The notes below the pieces were generated by a model that was not told where the DNA came from, did no database searches, and worked only from the letters and a program-made list of their open reading frames with translations. From assembly GCF_018129005.1 (NCBI RefSeq), contig NZ_JAAEDL010000039.1, forward strand, positions 1 through 34,627: a stretch of 34,627 nucleotides of DNA, read 5' to 3'. Below are positions 14,596 to 24,169 of the stretch, piece by piece. Origin of the DNA: Neoroseomonas eburnea. GTDB taxonomy: Bacteria; Pseudomonadota; Alphaproteobacteria; Acetobacterales; Acetobacteraceae. Numbering within the stretch: position 1 is the first letter of the stretch; every line of letters begins with the position of its first letter. Position numbers and translations under genes: made by a program.

Positions 14596-15640
14596 GACCG
14601 CCGCGCCGGTGCAGCAGCCGGAAGGCAGGCGGCGTCAGCACGGTGACAAGGAAGATGCGCGTCACGTGCAGCGTGACGATCAGCGCCACGTCCATGCCGA
14701 GCACCTTGCCGGTCAGGCTCATCTCGGCAACGCCGCCTGGCGCGGTGCCGAGCAGCATGGCGCCCATCGGCTCCCCGAAGGCCCAGGCGAGCAGCCCGCC
14801 CGCCACGGCGCAACCCGCCATCAGCATGAGCACCTGCGCGACGGCATGCGGCAGGAAGCGCCGCAGGGGGCGGATGCTCTCGCGCCCGAAGGCGGCACCC
14901 AGGCTCACGCCGAGCACCACCTGCGCCAGCGCCGAGAGCCAGGCCGGCACGCCCGACAATGTGAAACCGGAAGCGGTCAGCGCCGCCGTCACGGCCAAGG
15001 GCCCGAGCATCCACCCGGCACGTACGCCGATCCGCACCAGCAGCGCACCTGCCGCGAAGCCGCCGGCGATCTGCAGCGCCAGGACCAGCGGCAGGAACGG
15101 CAGCACGGTGGACGCCTGCGGCACGTTCCCCGTCAGCCCCGCGAGGGCGAAGATGTTCGGCACCAGCACGACGACGGAACAGACACGCAGAAGCTGCGCC
15201 AGCGCCACCGGCGCCGGCCGCCCGCCATAGGCTTCCGCCAGCAGCGCCATGTCCGCCACGCCGCCGGGGATGGAGGCGAACCACGCCGTCGCCATGTCCA
15301 CCCTGCCGCGCTGCGCGAGCAGCGGTGCCAGCGCCGCGCCGATCGCCAGGGTGACGAAGGCCGCGAGCACCAGCAGCGGCGCCTTGGCCATCAGCAGTGC
15401 CGCCGTTGTCGGCGTGAAATAGGTCCCGAGCGCGATGCCGATGATACCGAGGAAGGCATTGCGCAACCTCGGCTCCGCCGCAACGGCCAGCCCCGAGAGC
15501 CGTGCCGCGGCGACGGCGACGAGCGACCCGATCAGCCAAGGCAGCGGCAGGTGCAACGCCACGAAGGCCGCGCCGCCCATCCCGCCGAGGAGGATGCCGA
15601 GCGCCAGGCGCAGCGGCGTGGGCCAGGCCTTTACGGCCAT
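14588..15640 (-). CDS. AbrB-family membrane protein (putative transporter)
   Basis: 350 residues from ATG 15638-15640, with about ten membrane segments in two similar halves. Each half has the family pattern of a glycine/proline break near an aspartate or glutamate: SIPGGVADMALLAEAYGG in the first and TAPGGVAEMSLTGKVLGMD in the second. The LPWLIGSL near the N-terminus is also typical of this family (Pfam AbrB, older name 'ammonia monooxygenase'). It is an inner-membrane protein of unknown substrate and is unrelated to the AbrB DNA-binding proteins. It stands alone between tupB and the divergent metallophosphoesterase. Confidence 0.85.
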   Translation of the reverse strand: MAVKAWPTPLRLALGILLGGMGGAAFVALHLPLPWLIGSLVAVAAARLSGLAVAAEPRLRNAFLGIIGIALGTYFTPTTAALLMAKAPLLVLAAFVTLAIGAALAPLLAQRGRVDMATAWFASIPGGVADMALLAEAYGGRPAPVALAQLLRVCSVVVLVPNIFALAGLTGNVPQASTVLPFLPLVLALQIAGGFAAGALLVRIGVRAGWMLGPLAVTAALTASGFTLSGVPAWLSALAQVVLGVSLGAAFGRESIRPLRRFLPHAVAQVLMLMAGCAVAGGLLAWAFGEPMGAMLLGTAPGGVAEMSLTGKVLGMDVALIVTLHVTRIFLVTVLTPPAFRLLHRRGGQD

Positions 15641-15921
15641 CGCACCCGGGTGCCGGCGGCATCCTTCGAAAGCTGCTTCACGCGACCTGCCCCATCACTG
15701 CCCAGCCCCCTGTAGCACGCGGCGCCCACGCCTCGGCGACGAGCGCAAGACGAACTGCGTCCACGGCGTTGGAAGCAATTGCGGGGCCATCGTGCGGCGG
15801 CGCGGCGCCGGCGCACGGCCGCGGCCCGACGCGCATCGGGACCGGCGGCGGAATCCGCCACGGTTGGTGCGACCCCGAGGGCCCCGTATAGGATGCCGCA
15901 ACTTCTCCGGAACCCGCTGAC
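15641..15921. other. 281-bp divergent upstream region, no clear features
   Basis: This separates the leftward AbrB-family gene from the rightward metallophosphoesterase gene. Frames crossing it are GC-rich shadows without ribosome-binding sites. No recognisable operator, palindrome or small gene was found. Confidence 0.5.
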
Positions 15922-17625
15922 ATGTCCTTCGCCGATCCGCGCGACGGCGACCTCGAGGATGACGCCTCGAGCACCACGCGCCATTCACTGCTCGGCCATG
16001 CCACCCACATCCTGCTGGAGATCAGCCTGCCCAAGCTGGTGCTCGCCGCGTTCCTCCTGCTGGTGGTGCCGGCGGCGCTGATCGGCGCGGCGCCCAAGGC
16101 CGCGCTGTGGTTCAGCGCAACGGTGTGGAACCAGGTGTCGGGCGCGGGCCGCGTGCTCTCGGTGCTGGCCTTCGCCGCCATCGCCGGCCTCGTCGCCTGG
16201 CGCTGGGGCGGCAGGCTGTTCCGGGCGGTGGAGCGGAACTTCTGGTCGCTCAACGCGGCGCTGGTGCAGCCGCTCTACATGGGTCTGCGCGAAGCCGTCG
16301 CGCTGCTGACCGAACGCATCGCACCGACCGGCGGCTTCGCCCGCGCGCGGCGCATCGCGGGGCTGGCGGCGGGGCTGCTGCTGGCGCTTGCCGCGGCCGG
16401 GATCGCCTGGGCGGTCGGGCCGCTGCCGACGGTGATCGTGGAGGACACCAGCCCGGCGGGGCTGCTCCACGCGGCGAAGGATTCGCTGCGCAACGGCATC
16501 TGGGCCGTCGCGGTCTACCTGATGGTCGGCGCGCCGGCCTGGAGCATCGCCGAGGCCGTCGCCGGCACGCCGCAGGACCTCGGCGAGGCGCCGTCCGGGG
16601 AGGCCGCCTGGCGCGTCGCGCATCTCTCCGACATCCACGTCGTGGGCGATCCGCACGGCTTCCGGCTGGAATGCGGCCGCGACGGGCCGCGCGGCAATGA
16701 CCGCCTGGAGCGCGCCTTCACGGCGCTGGAGCGGGAGGATGCGACGCGGCGCATCGACTGGGTGCTGATCACCGGCGACATCACGGATGCGGGGCGCAAC
16801 GCCGAGTATATCGCCTTCGAGGATGCGGTCGCCGCGCATCCGTCGCTGCGCGAACGCATGCTGATCATTCCCGGCAACCACGACATCAACATCGTGGACC
16901 GTGCCAATCCGGCGCGGCTCGAACTGCCGGTCGCGCCCGGCGGCGCGCTGCGCCGGCTGCGCATGTTGGCGGCGATGGCGCGACTGCAGGGCGATCGCGT
17001 GCATGTGGTGGACCGGCGTGCCCGGCGCATCGGCATGACCCTGAACGCCTGGCTGGCGGAAGGCGGGCGCGGGGCGGCACTGGCGCGCTTCATGGACCAT
17101 GGCGGCATGCGCGCCGGCCTCGCCGCCCGCGAGACCTGGGATGAGGCATTCCCGCTGGTCGTGCCTCCGCCGGTGCCGGACGGGCTCGGCGTCCTGCTGC
17201 TCGATTCCAATGCGGAGACGCATTTCTCCTTCACCAATGCCCTCGGCATGGTGGGCATGGCGCAGCTCCGCGCGGCGGAGGCGGCGATCGCCAGCCATCC
17301 CGCGGCGCGATGGCTGGTCGTGCTGCACCATCACCTGATCGAGTACCCCCGCCCCGGCGCGCCGCTCGCCGATCGCATCGGCACCGCGCTGGTCAACGGC
17401 CATTGGGTGCTGCAACGGCTGCGCCGTGTCGCGCCGCGCATCCTGGTGCTGCACGGGCACCGGCATTTCGATTGGATGGGACGAAGCGGCCCGCTGCGGA
17501 TCCTCTCCGCACCCTCGCCGGTGATGGGAGAGGGTGGCTATTTCTGGATCCACGCCCTGGCGCCAGCACCTGGCGGTGCACTTGCGCTGCTGGCGCCGCG
17601 GCACGTGGCGCTCGCGGACGACTGA
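15922..17625 (+). CDS. membrane-anchored metallophosphoesterase
   Basis: 567 residues from ATG 15922. The first 210 residues contain four likely membrane segments (about 34-56, 76-93, 145-166, 190-210). The C-terminal half is a calcineurin-like phosphoesterase with all five blocks: HLSDIH (234-239), GDITDAG, GNHDIN, VLHHHL and GHRHFD, giving the two-metal site ligands. By topology the catalytic domain probably faces the cytoplasm. Substrate is unknown; related domains hydrolyse cyclic nucleotides or phosphodiesters. It converges with the Usp-like gene with only 6 bp between the stops. I do not recognise a close named relative. Confidence 0.85.
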   Translation: MSFADPRDGDLEDDASSTTRHSLLGHATHILLEISLPKLVLAAFLLLVVPAALIGAAPKAALWFSATVWNQVSGAGRVLSVLAFAAIAGLVAWRWGGRLFRAVERNFWSLNAALVQPLYMGLREAVALLTERIAPTGGFARARRIAGLAAGLLLALAAAGIAWAVGPLPTVIVEDTSPAGLLHAAKDSLRNGIWAVAVYLMVGAPAWSIAEAVAGTPQDLGEAPSGEAAWRVAHLSDIHVVGDPHGFRLECGRDGPRGNDRLERAFTALEREDATRRIDWVLITGDITDAGRNAEYIAFEDAVAAHPSLRERMLIIPGNHDINIVDRANPARLELPVAPGGALRRLRMLAAMARLQGDRVHVVDRRARRIGMTLNAWLAEGGRGAALARFMDHGGMRAGLAARETWDEAFPLVVPPPVPDGLGVLLLDSNAETHFSFTNALGMVGMAQLRAAEAAIASHPAARWLVVLHHHLIEYPRPGAPLADRIGTALVNGHWVLQRLRRVAPRILVLHGHRHFDWMGRSGPLRILSAPSPVMGEGGYFWIHALAPAPGGALALLAPRHVALADD

Positions 17626-17631
17626 TCGCGG

Positions 17632-18465
17632 TCACCGCACCAGCACGGGCGCGTGCCGCTGCGCCGCCAGCCGCGGCGCGCCATCCCCGCCGAAAGCCGC
17701 CGCCACCTCGCGTGCAAGCACGAGCAGCCGTTCCCGCGCCGTGCCAAGGCCTTCCGCGATCGCGCCGGCACTCAGCGCGCGCAGCGGCCGGGCCTTGACC
17801 CGCACCTCCCCGAGGCCACTGGCGTGGGCGCGTTCCGCTGCTGCCTCGGCCGAGAGGCCGGCGCCCGGCGGCTGCAACAACAGAAGGTCCTCCCCCGACG
17901 CCGCAGCCAGGCGCAGCGCGAGGTCGAGCGGTGCCATCCCCGCCGCTTCGCTGATGGAAACAACCGGCCCGCGCGTGCGGCCCCCCCCCGGCGGGAGCAG
18001 CAGCACGGGCGCATCCGACCGCAGCGCCGCGTCCCAGGCCCGCGGGAAGGCGCCGAAGCTGCGACCGGCCGCGGTGCCCGGTGCGACCAGGGCGAGCATG
18101 TCCGCATCGCCGCGCAGCCCGGCGAGGCAGGCAGCGGGATCGCCGCGCACCACCTCGAAGCCGGCGGGAATGCCGAGCCGCGCGCAGTGCTGCTCCAGCA
18201 GCCGGCGCAGCCGTGCCGCCGTTTGGCCGAGTTCCGCCGCCACCTGCGGCGCCTCGATCGTGCTCCAGGCGTGGCTCGGCAGGCGGAGTTCGCGCGCGAA
18301 GGGCAGCGCGGCCAGCGCAAGCAGTGCCTCGTCCTCCACGAAGACGCCGAGCAGGTCGAGCTCGAGCATCCGGGCAATCAGCGCCGCGGCCTCGATCCCG
18401 TCGTGGCCCGCCGCGGCCTGGCCAAGGTCGAGAAGCAGGCGGCGAGGCGTCGGTGGCATGGTCAT
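17632..18465 (-). CDS. universal stress protein-like protein, divergent
   Basis: About 277 residues. ATG 18463-18465 overlaps the protease stop (ATGA), but the SD-like AGGAGG is better spaced from the second ATG at 18457-18459. The sequence is weakly Usp-like: an alternating strand/helix pattern opening with PRRLLLDLGQAA, LLGVFVED and ALVAPGTAAGRSFGAF, and probably two Usp-type halves. The usual G-x2-G-x9-G-S/T nucleotide motif is not intact, so nucleotide binding is doubtful. It is the last gene of the seven-gene operon and mirrors the regular UspA-like gene at the operon start. Confidence 0.6.
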   Translation of the reverse strand: MTMPPTPRRLLLDLGQAAAGHDGIEAAALIARMLELDLLGVFVEDEALLALAALPFARELRLPSHAWSTIEAPQVAAELGQTAARLRRLLEQHCARLGIPAGFEVVRGDPAACLAGLRGDADMLALVAPGTAAGRSFGAFPRAWDAALRSDAPVLLLPPGGGRTRGPVVSISEAAGMAPLDLALRLAAASGEDLLLLQPPGAGLSAEAAAERAHASGLGEVRVKARPLRALSAGAIAEGLGTARERLLVLAREVAAAFGGDGAPRLAAQRHAPVLVR

Positions 18466-20972
18466 TCCTCCTCCTCGCCGTGATGGGCGCCTTCGCGCCG
18501 CTGGGCGGCGAAGCGGGCGAGCGACGCCTCGACCCGGGCGTTCACGCTGCCATAGGGGAACTTGCCGTCCACGCCGCGCTGGCCCGGCTCCCGGCCGGTC
18601 AGCAACTCGGCGGCCTGGTCGATGGTGCGCACGGCGTAGATGGCGAAGCGGCCCTCGGCGCAGGCCTGAACCACATCGGCGCGCAGCATCACATGCTGCA
18701 CGTTGGACTCCGGGATGATGACGCCCTGCGTGCCGGTCAGGCCACGCGCGGCGCAGATCTCGAAGAAGCCCTCGATCTTCTCGTTCACCCCGCCGATCGG
18801 CTGGATGTCGCCATGCTGGTTCACCGAACCGGTAATGGCGAGGTCCTGGCGCAGCGGCAGGCCCCCTATGGCCGAGAGCAGGGTCAGCAGCTCGGCCGCC
18901 GAGGCACTGTCGCCCTCCACCTCCCCGTAGGATTGCTCGAAGACCAGGCTCGCCTGCAGCGACATGGCGGAATCGAGCGCGTAGCGTCCGGCGAGGAAGC
19001 CCGAGAGGATCATCACCCCCTTGGAGTGGATCGGCCCGCCGAGCTCGACCTCCCGCTCGATGTCGAGGATACGCCCGCCGCCGGCGCGCACGCGCGCGGT
19101 GATGCGCGTCGGCCGCCCGAAGGCAAGGCCGCCGAGGTCGTAGACGCTGAGCCCGTTCACCTGCCCGATGCGCTCGCCCTCGGTGTCGATCAGCGCCACC
19201 CCGCGCAGGATGGCGTCGCGCGTCAGGACCTGCGGGCGCTCCAGCCGGCGGCGCTGTTCCTTGACGGCGCGGTCGATATCCTCCCGCGCGATCGTCGCCC
19301 GGCCCGCGGCGCCGGCCCAGTGGGCAGCCTCGATCACCAGGTCGCGCAGGTGTTCGACCAGCAGGGTCAGCCGTTCCGAATCGCCGGCGAGGCGCGCCGC
19401 GTGCTCCACCATGCGCGCCACGGCGCCGCGGTCGAGTGGCCCGGTCTTCTCCTGCCGCGCCAGGGTGGCGACCATGCGGGCGAGCAGCGCCTCGTTCTCC
19501 GGCGTACGTTCCGCCTCGTCGTCGAAATCGGCCACCACCTTGAAGTGGCGTTCCAGCTCGGGGTCGTAGGCGGCGAGCAGGTAGTAGAGGAAGCGTTCCC
19601 CCACCAGCACCACCTTGGCGTCGAGCGGGATCGGGTCTGGCTCGAGCGACACGGTGCTGGTCAGGCCGACGAAGCGGGCGATGTCCTCGATGGTGATGCG
19701 GTCCCGCGTCAGGGTGCGCTTCAGCGCTTCCCAGGAGAAGGGCTCGGTCAGCAGGGCGCGGGCGTCGATGACGATGGTGCCGCCATTCGCACGGTGCAGG
19801 GAGCCCGGGCGGATCATGCGGAAATTGGTGACCAGCGCGCCCTGCACCGGTAGGTGCTCGATGCGGCCGAGGAGGTTCGACAGCGTCGGGTGCAGTTCCT
19901 CGACCACCGGCGCGCCCTCGGTGTCGCCGTCACGAGTGACGAGGACATTCACCGCATAGCGGTCGAGCGGCGCGCCGGCGCGCAGCCCGAACGGCATCCC
20001 CTCCGCGCCCTGGCCCTGCGGCTCGAGGATGAGCTGCACATTGTCCACCAGGTCTGCGCGCACCGCCTCGATATGCGCCGCCACCTCGGGCAGGTCGGCA
20101 AAGGCCGCGGCCGCGTCCTCGACGGCGGCATCGATGACGAATTTCGCCGTCTCCCGGTCCAGCGCGCGGACGGCGTCGCGGCGCTGCTTCTCATATCGTG
20201 GGATCGCGCGCAGCGTCTGCTCGAGTTCCTTCTCGATGCGCTCGATGTGCTCGCGGATCTCCTTCTGCTGTTCCTCGGGCCAGGCGGAGAATTCTTCCGG
20301 CGGCACCACCTTGCCGTCCTTCACCGGCGCGACGCCGAAGCCCATTGGCGTGCGCAGGATGGCCACGCCCTCGGCGGTCGCCTTCTCGGCCAATGCGCCG
20401 AAGGCCTTCTCCGCCTCCCCGTGCAGGGAGGATTCGATGGCGCTGCGGCGGCGCTGGTAGTCCTCGCCCTCGAAGGTGGCCGGCAGCGCCGCGCGCAGTT
20501 CCTCGATCATCTCCGCCATAGCCGCCTGGAGCGCCGGCCCGCGGCCGGCGGGCAGAGACAGCGCGCGCGGCCGGTGCGGCGCGGCGAAATTGTTGACATA
20601 GACCCAGTCCGGCGGCGCCGGGCGGCAGCTTGCCGTCTCGGCCAGCAGGGCGCGGATCGACTCGCCGATGCGCGCGCCGCCAGGTCCGATGGCGAAAATG
20701 TTGAAGCCACGGGCATCGATGCAGGTGCCCATCGCGATCGCATCCCGCACCCGCGCCTGGCCGGGCAGGCCGGCCAGGGGTTCGAGGTCGGCCGTGGTCT
20801 GGAAGGCGAGGCCGGAGAGGTCGGCGGGGCGATAGAGCCGCTCCGGCGGCAGCGGACCCGGCGGCGCGGCAGGCGGCGCGGCGCCGTCCTCCCGCCCGGC
20901 AACGACCGGGAGGTGCGGTTTCGCGGCCTGAGGCGGGGTGCGCCGGCCGCGCTGGCCCGGGCGCATCGTCAT
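18462..20972 (-). CDS. Lon-like ATP-dependent protease (AAA_32 / Lon C-terminal type)
   Basis: 836 residues from ATG 20970-20972, overlapping the preceding dehydrogenase stop by 4 bp. The C-terminal Lon (S16) domain has catalytic S689 in EGDSASAAE and K732 in GGVNEKIEGFF, 43 residues apart as in E. coli Lon (S679/K722). The N-terminal half is the AAA_32-type ATPase seen in the LonB/LonC-like family, with a charged helical insertion (about 150-290). The expected Walker A near residue 96 reads GPGGARIGES and lacks the lysine. No membrane segments are evident, so it is probably cytosolic. Its operon partners suggest turnover of proteins during a metabolic shift; that is inference. Confidence 0.9.
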   Translation of the reverse strand: MTMRPGQRGRRTPPQAAKPHLPVVAGREDGAAPPAAPPGPLPPERLYRPADLSGLAFQTTADLEPLAGLPGQARVRDAIAMGTCIDARGFNIFAIGPGGARIGESIRALLAETASCRPAPPDWVYVNNFAAPHRPRALSLPAGRGPALQAAMAEMIEELRAALPATFEGEDYQRRRSAIESSLHGEAEKAFGALAEKATAEGVAILRTPMGFGVAPVKDGKVVPPEEFSAWPEEQQKEIREHIERIEKELEQTLRAIPRYEKQRRDAVRALDRETAKFVIDAAVEDAAAAFADLPEVAAHIEAVRADLVDNVQLILEPQGQGAEGMPFGLRAGAPLDRYAVNVLVTRDGDTEGAPVVEELHPTLSNLLGRIEHLPVQGALVTNFRMIRPGSLHRANGGTIVIDARALLTEPFSWEALKRTLTRDRITIEDIARFVGLTSTVSLEPDPIPLDAKVVLVGERFLYYLLAAYDPELERHFKVVADFDDEAERTPENEALLARMVATLARQEKTGPLDRGAVARMVEHAARLAGDSERLTLLVEHLRDLVIEAAHWAGAAGRATIAREDIDRAVKEQRRRLERPQVLTRDAILRGVALIDTEGERIGQVNGLSVYDLGGLAFGRPTRITARVRAGGGRILDIEREVELGGPIHSKGVMILSGFLAGRYALDSAMSLQASLVFEQSYGEVEGDSASAAELLTLLSAIGGLPLRQDLAITGSVNQHGDIQPIGGVNEKIEGFFEICAARGLTGTQGVIIPESNVQHVMLRADVVQACAEGRFAIYAVRTIDQAAELLTGREPGQRGVDGKFPYGSVNARVEASLARFAAQRREGAHHGEEEE

Positions 20973-22075
20973 GCGAAGCGCCGCAGCGCCATGGCGGCGC
21001 GGACGCGCCGCTCGGCGAGCCTCAGGGCCGCGGCGCGCGGCGGGGTGCCGGCGCGGGCGGCCTCCTCCAGCACCGCTTCGGTATTGGCGTGGATGCGCGT
21101 GGTGATGGTGTGAATGGCGTCCTCCTCGTTGCCTCCATGATACTCCACCGCCGCGCAGATGACGCCGCCGGCGTTGGCGATGAAATCGGGCAGCACCAGC
21201 ACACCGCGCGCGTGCAGCGCCGCCTCGGCTTCGGCGGTACAGGGGATGTTCGCGCCCTGGGCGAGGATGCGCGCCTGCAGCCGGTGCACGTTCGTGGCAT
21301 CGATCACGTCCGGCCGCGCGGCGGGGATCCATATGTCGCAAGGCACATCGAGGATGGCGTCACGGCCCGCCCTGCGGCCGGCCGCGTGGTCCGCGAGCGG
21401 TCGCCCGGCCGCCTTCAGCGCGGCGAGCGCCGCGACGTCGAGCCCGGCCGGATCGATGATCGTGCCCATCGTATCGCTCGCCGCCACCAGCGCCGCGCCC
21501 TGCGCCACGAGCACGCGCGCCGCGTGATGGCCGACGGCGCCGAAGCCCTGTACCGCGACACGCGCACCGGCGAGCGGCAGGCCGACGCGCGCCGCCGCCA
21601 CGCCGACCGCGGCCCCAAGGCCGATGCCGGTGGCGCCGATCTCATCCAGCGGGATGCCGCCGATGGCGCGCGGCAGGCCGACGGCGCGACCGGTCTCCTC
21701 GCGGATCCAGGCCATGCAGGTCTCGTTGGTGCCCATGTCGGGGCCCGGGATGTAGGCGGCGACGTCGCGGGTCGCCTGGGCAAAGGCGCGCAGCAGCGCC
21801 TCCTTCCGTGCGGCGGGGGCACGCGGGTCGGCGATGACCACCGCCTTGCCGCCGCCGTGCGAAAGGCCGGCCGCGGCATTCTTCATCGTCATGGCGCGGG
21901 CGAGGCGGAAGGCCTCCCGCGCATCGGCATCGGCCGCCATGCGGACGCCGCCGATCGCCGGGCCGCAGGCGGTGTTGTCCACAACCAGAACCGCGCGCAG
22001 GCCGATCCCGGGGCGGTGGATGTGGACCACCTGCTCGGGGCCGAGATCGTCGGCGAAGGCGAAGGGGTCCGTCAT
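20969..22075 (-). CDS. Glu/Leu/Phe/Val dehydrogenase, leucine dehydrogenase-like
   Basis: 368 residues from ATG 22073-22075, behind AGGAGGAG. The amino acid dehydrogenase active site is clear: K65 and K77 in TMKNAAAGLSHGGGKAV (leucine dehydrogenase K68/K80) and D113 in PGPDMGTNE. The Rossmann loop is GFGAVG (177-182), followed by IANAGGVICAAVEY. Length and motifs match the short leucine/valine/phenylalanine group better than hexameric glutamate dehydrogenases. It would deaminate a branched-chain amino acid to the 2-oxo acid used by the E1/E2 complex encoded just upstream. It is 25 bp from the E2 gene. Confidence 0.88.
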   Translation of the reverse strand: MTDPFAFADDLGPEQVVHIHRPGIGLRAVLVVDNTACGPAIGGVRMAADADAREAFRLARAMTMKNAAAGLSHGGGKAVVIADPRAPAARKEALLRAFAQATRDVAAYIPGPDMGTNETCMAWIREETGRAVGLPRAIGGIPLDEIGATGIGLGAAVGVAAARVGLPLAGARVAVQGFGAVGHHAARVLVAQGAALVAASDTMGTIIDPAGLDVAALAALKAAGRPLADHAAGRRAGRDAILDVPCDIWIPAARPDVIDATNVHRLQARILAQGANIPCTAEAEAALHARGVLVLPDFIANAGGVICAAVEYHGGNEEDAIHTITTRIHANTEAVLEEAARAGTPPRAAALRLAERRVRAAMALRRFA

Positions 22076-22100
22076 GCGCTGCGCTCCTCCTGTCCCGGCG

Positions 22101-23192
22101 TCATGCGGGCTGCGTCAGGTCGTCGATTGCGGCGGCGAGGAAGCGCGCCGCCTCCGCCCCCGTCACCGCGCGATGGTCGAAGGTGAGGGAGAGCGGCAGC
22201 AGCCGCCGTACCGCCAGCGTACCGCGATGGACCGCAGGTCGCGCCGCGATGCGCCCGGCGCCGAGGATCGCGACCTGAGGCGGCACCAGCGCGAGCGCCG
22301 CATATCGCCCGCCCAGCATGCCGAAATTGGAAAGGGTGACGGTCGCGCCGCGCAGCGCCGCCGGTGCGATGCTGCGGTCCCGCACCGCGGCCTTCAGGGC
22401 GGCGAAGTCGGCACGCAGCACGTCCGTCGGGCGAGCGCCGGCGTCGCGCAGCACGGGGACGAAGAGCCCGTCCTCGGTGTCCACCGCGATCCCGAGGTCG
22501 AGCTGCGCATGCAGCCGGCGCGACGTGCCCTCGCCTTCCAGCCAGGCGTTCAGCGCCGGAGCGGCGCGGCAGCCTGCGGCAACGGCGCGGACCAGACGCA
22601 GCGTCACGTCGGTTTCCGTCACCCAGTCGCCGATATCGGCGTCGTCGCAGACGGTGGTGGGTGCCACCTCGTCGCGGAAGCGTGCCATGCTGCGCGCCAT
22701 GGCGAGGCGCACGCCGCGCAACGGCTCGGCCCCCGGTATGGCAGCGGCCGCTTCCACATCGGCAAGGGTGACGGTGCCGCCCGGCCCGCTGCCACGGATC
22801 GCGGACAGGTCGAGTCCGAGCGCCTGTGCCCGCGCACGCGCCGCCGGCATCGCGGCGATCGCGGGCGTCGCGGCATGCGCGGGCGGCGGCGCGGCGGCGG
22901 CCGGCGTCGCCTCGGGCAGCCGGCCGACGACGGCGCCGGCATCGGCCTCCGCGCCTTCCGTGAACTCCACCAGCGGCGCGCCGACCGCGATCCGCGCGCC
23001 CGGTTCCGCCAACAGGCGCTGTACGCGGCCGGAGCGCGGCGAGGGGATTTCCACCACCGCCTTGTCCGTCTCCACCGAAACCAGCGGCTGGTCCGCAACG
23101 ACATGGTCGCCCTCAGCGACATGCCAGGCGACGATCTCGGCATCCCGCAGGCCCTCGCCGAGGTCCGGCAGGGTGAAGACGGCGCCGCTCAT
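22101..23192 (-). CDS. 2-oxo acid dehydrogenase E2 (dihydrolipoyl acyltransferase)
   Basis: 363 residues from ATG 23190-23192, overlapping the E1 beta stop by 4 bp. There is one lipoyl domain (1-78) with K44 in VETDKAVVEI, a Pro/Ala linker, an E3/E1-binding domain (about 115-148, ARAQALGLDLSAIRGSGPGG), and the acyltransferase domain with H340 in TFDHRAVTGAEAARF. This matches branched-chain or acetoin-type E2 more than the large pyruvate E2. It transfers the acyl group from E1 to coenzyme A. No E3 (lipoamide dehydrogenase) gene is present, so it must be supplied from elsewhere. Confidence 0.93.
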   Translation of the reverse strand: MSGAVFTLPDLGEGLRDAEIVAWHVAEGDHVVADQPLVSVETDKAVVEIPSPRSGRVQRLLAEPGARIAVGAPLVEFTEGAEADAGAVVGRLPEATPAAAAPPPAHAATPAIAAMPAARARAQALGLDLSAIRGSGPGGTVTLADVEAAAAIPGAEPLRGVRLAMARSMARFRDEVAPTTVCDDADIGDWVTETDVTLRLVRAVAAGCRAAPALNAWLEGEGTSRRLHAQLDLGIAVDTEDGLFVPVLRDAGARPTDVLRADFAALKAAVRDRSIAPAALRGATVTLSNFGMLGGRYAALALVPPQVAILGAGRIAARPAVHRGTLAVRRLLPLSLTFDHRAVTGAEAARFLAAAIDDLTQPA

Positions 23193-24169
23193 GCGAAGGC
23201 CATCGTCTCGCGCAGCGCGGCGGCGATGCGCATGGCATTGGGCAGGTAGTCGCGTTCCAGCCGCGGCAGCGGCATCACCGTGTCCCAGCCGGCGACACGA
23301 CGGATCGGCGCGCGCAGCGACATCAGGCCGCGTTCCGCCACGCGTGCCGCCACCTCGGCGCCGTAGCCGGCGGTCAGCGGGGCTTCCTGCACGATCACAA
23401 GCCGCCCGGTGCGCGCGACGGAAGCGAGGATCGTCTCCTCATCCAGCGGCTTCAGCGTGGCGAGGTCGATCACCTCGCAGGAGACGCCGTCCCGCGCCAG
23501 CGCGTCGGCGGCGGCCAGCGCCTCCGGTACCATGCCGCCCCAGGCGACAAGGGTGGCGTCCGTCCCTTCCCGCAGCACGAAGGCGCGGTCGAGGGGCAGC
23601 GGAGGGGTGTCGTCGTCCAGCTCCTCCCGCGTCGCGCGATAGAGCCGCGTCGGCTCCAGGAAGAGCACGGGATCGGGATCGCGGATCGCCGCCAGCAGCA
23701 ACCCGAAGGCGCGCGCGGGAGAGGACGGCACCACCACGCGCAGCCCCGGCACATGCGCGAAGATCGCCTCCGGACTTTCCGAATGATGTTCCGGCGCCCG
23801 CACTCCGCCGCCGGACGGCGAGCGGATCACCAGCGGGCAGGTCAGCCGGCCGCGTGTACGGGTGCGCAACCGTGCGGCGTGGTTCAGCACCTGGTCGAGC
23901 GTGGCATAGAGGAAACCGGTGAACTGGATCTCGGCGACCGGGCGGAAGCCCTGTGCGGCCAAGCCCACCGCGAGTCCTGCGATGCCGACCTCGGCGAGCG
24001 GCGTGTCGATCACGCGGTCCTTGCCGAACCGCGCGAGCAGCCCTTCCGTCGCGCGGAACACGCCGCCATCGGCGCCGACATCCTCGCCGATCACCAGCAC
24101 GGACGGGTCCTCGGCCATGGCGCGCGCAAGGGCTGCGTTGACCGCCTGGACCAGGTTGCGTTCGGTCAT
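23189..24169 (-). CDS. 2-oxo acid dehydrogenase E1 beta subunit
   Basis: 326 residues from ATG 24167-24169, overlapping the E1 alpha stop by 4 bp. Family marks include GEDVGADGGVFRAT, DTPLAEVGIAGLAVGLA, FTGFLYATLDQVLNHAA, the SPSGGGVRAPEHHSESPEA loop and the C-terminal TLKPLDEETI region. It pairs with E1 alpha as an alpha2beta2 thiamine-diphosphate decarboxylase. The HHSES loop is typical of pyruvate/branched-chain E1 beta chains. The substrate is probably a branched-chain 2-oxo acid, judged from the leucine dehydrogenase-like neighbour. Confidence 0.95.
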   Translation of the reverse strand: MTERNLVQAVNAALARAMAEDPSVLVIGEDVGADGGVFRATEGLLARFGKDRVIDTPLAEVGIAGLAVGLAAQGFRPVAEIQFTGFLYATLDQVLNHAARLRTRTRGRLTCPLVIRSPSGGGVRAPEHHSESPEAIFAHVPGLRVVVPSSPARAFGLLLAAIRDPDPVLFLEPTRLYRATREELDDDTPPLPLDRAFVLREGTDATLVAWGGMVPEALAAADALARDGVSCEVIDLATLKPLDEETILASVARTGRLVIVQEAPLTAGYGAEVAARVAERGLMSLRAPIRRVAGWDTVMPLPRLERDYLPNAMRIAAALRETMAFA

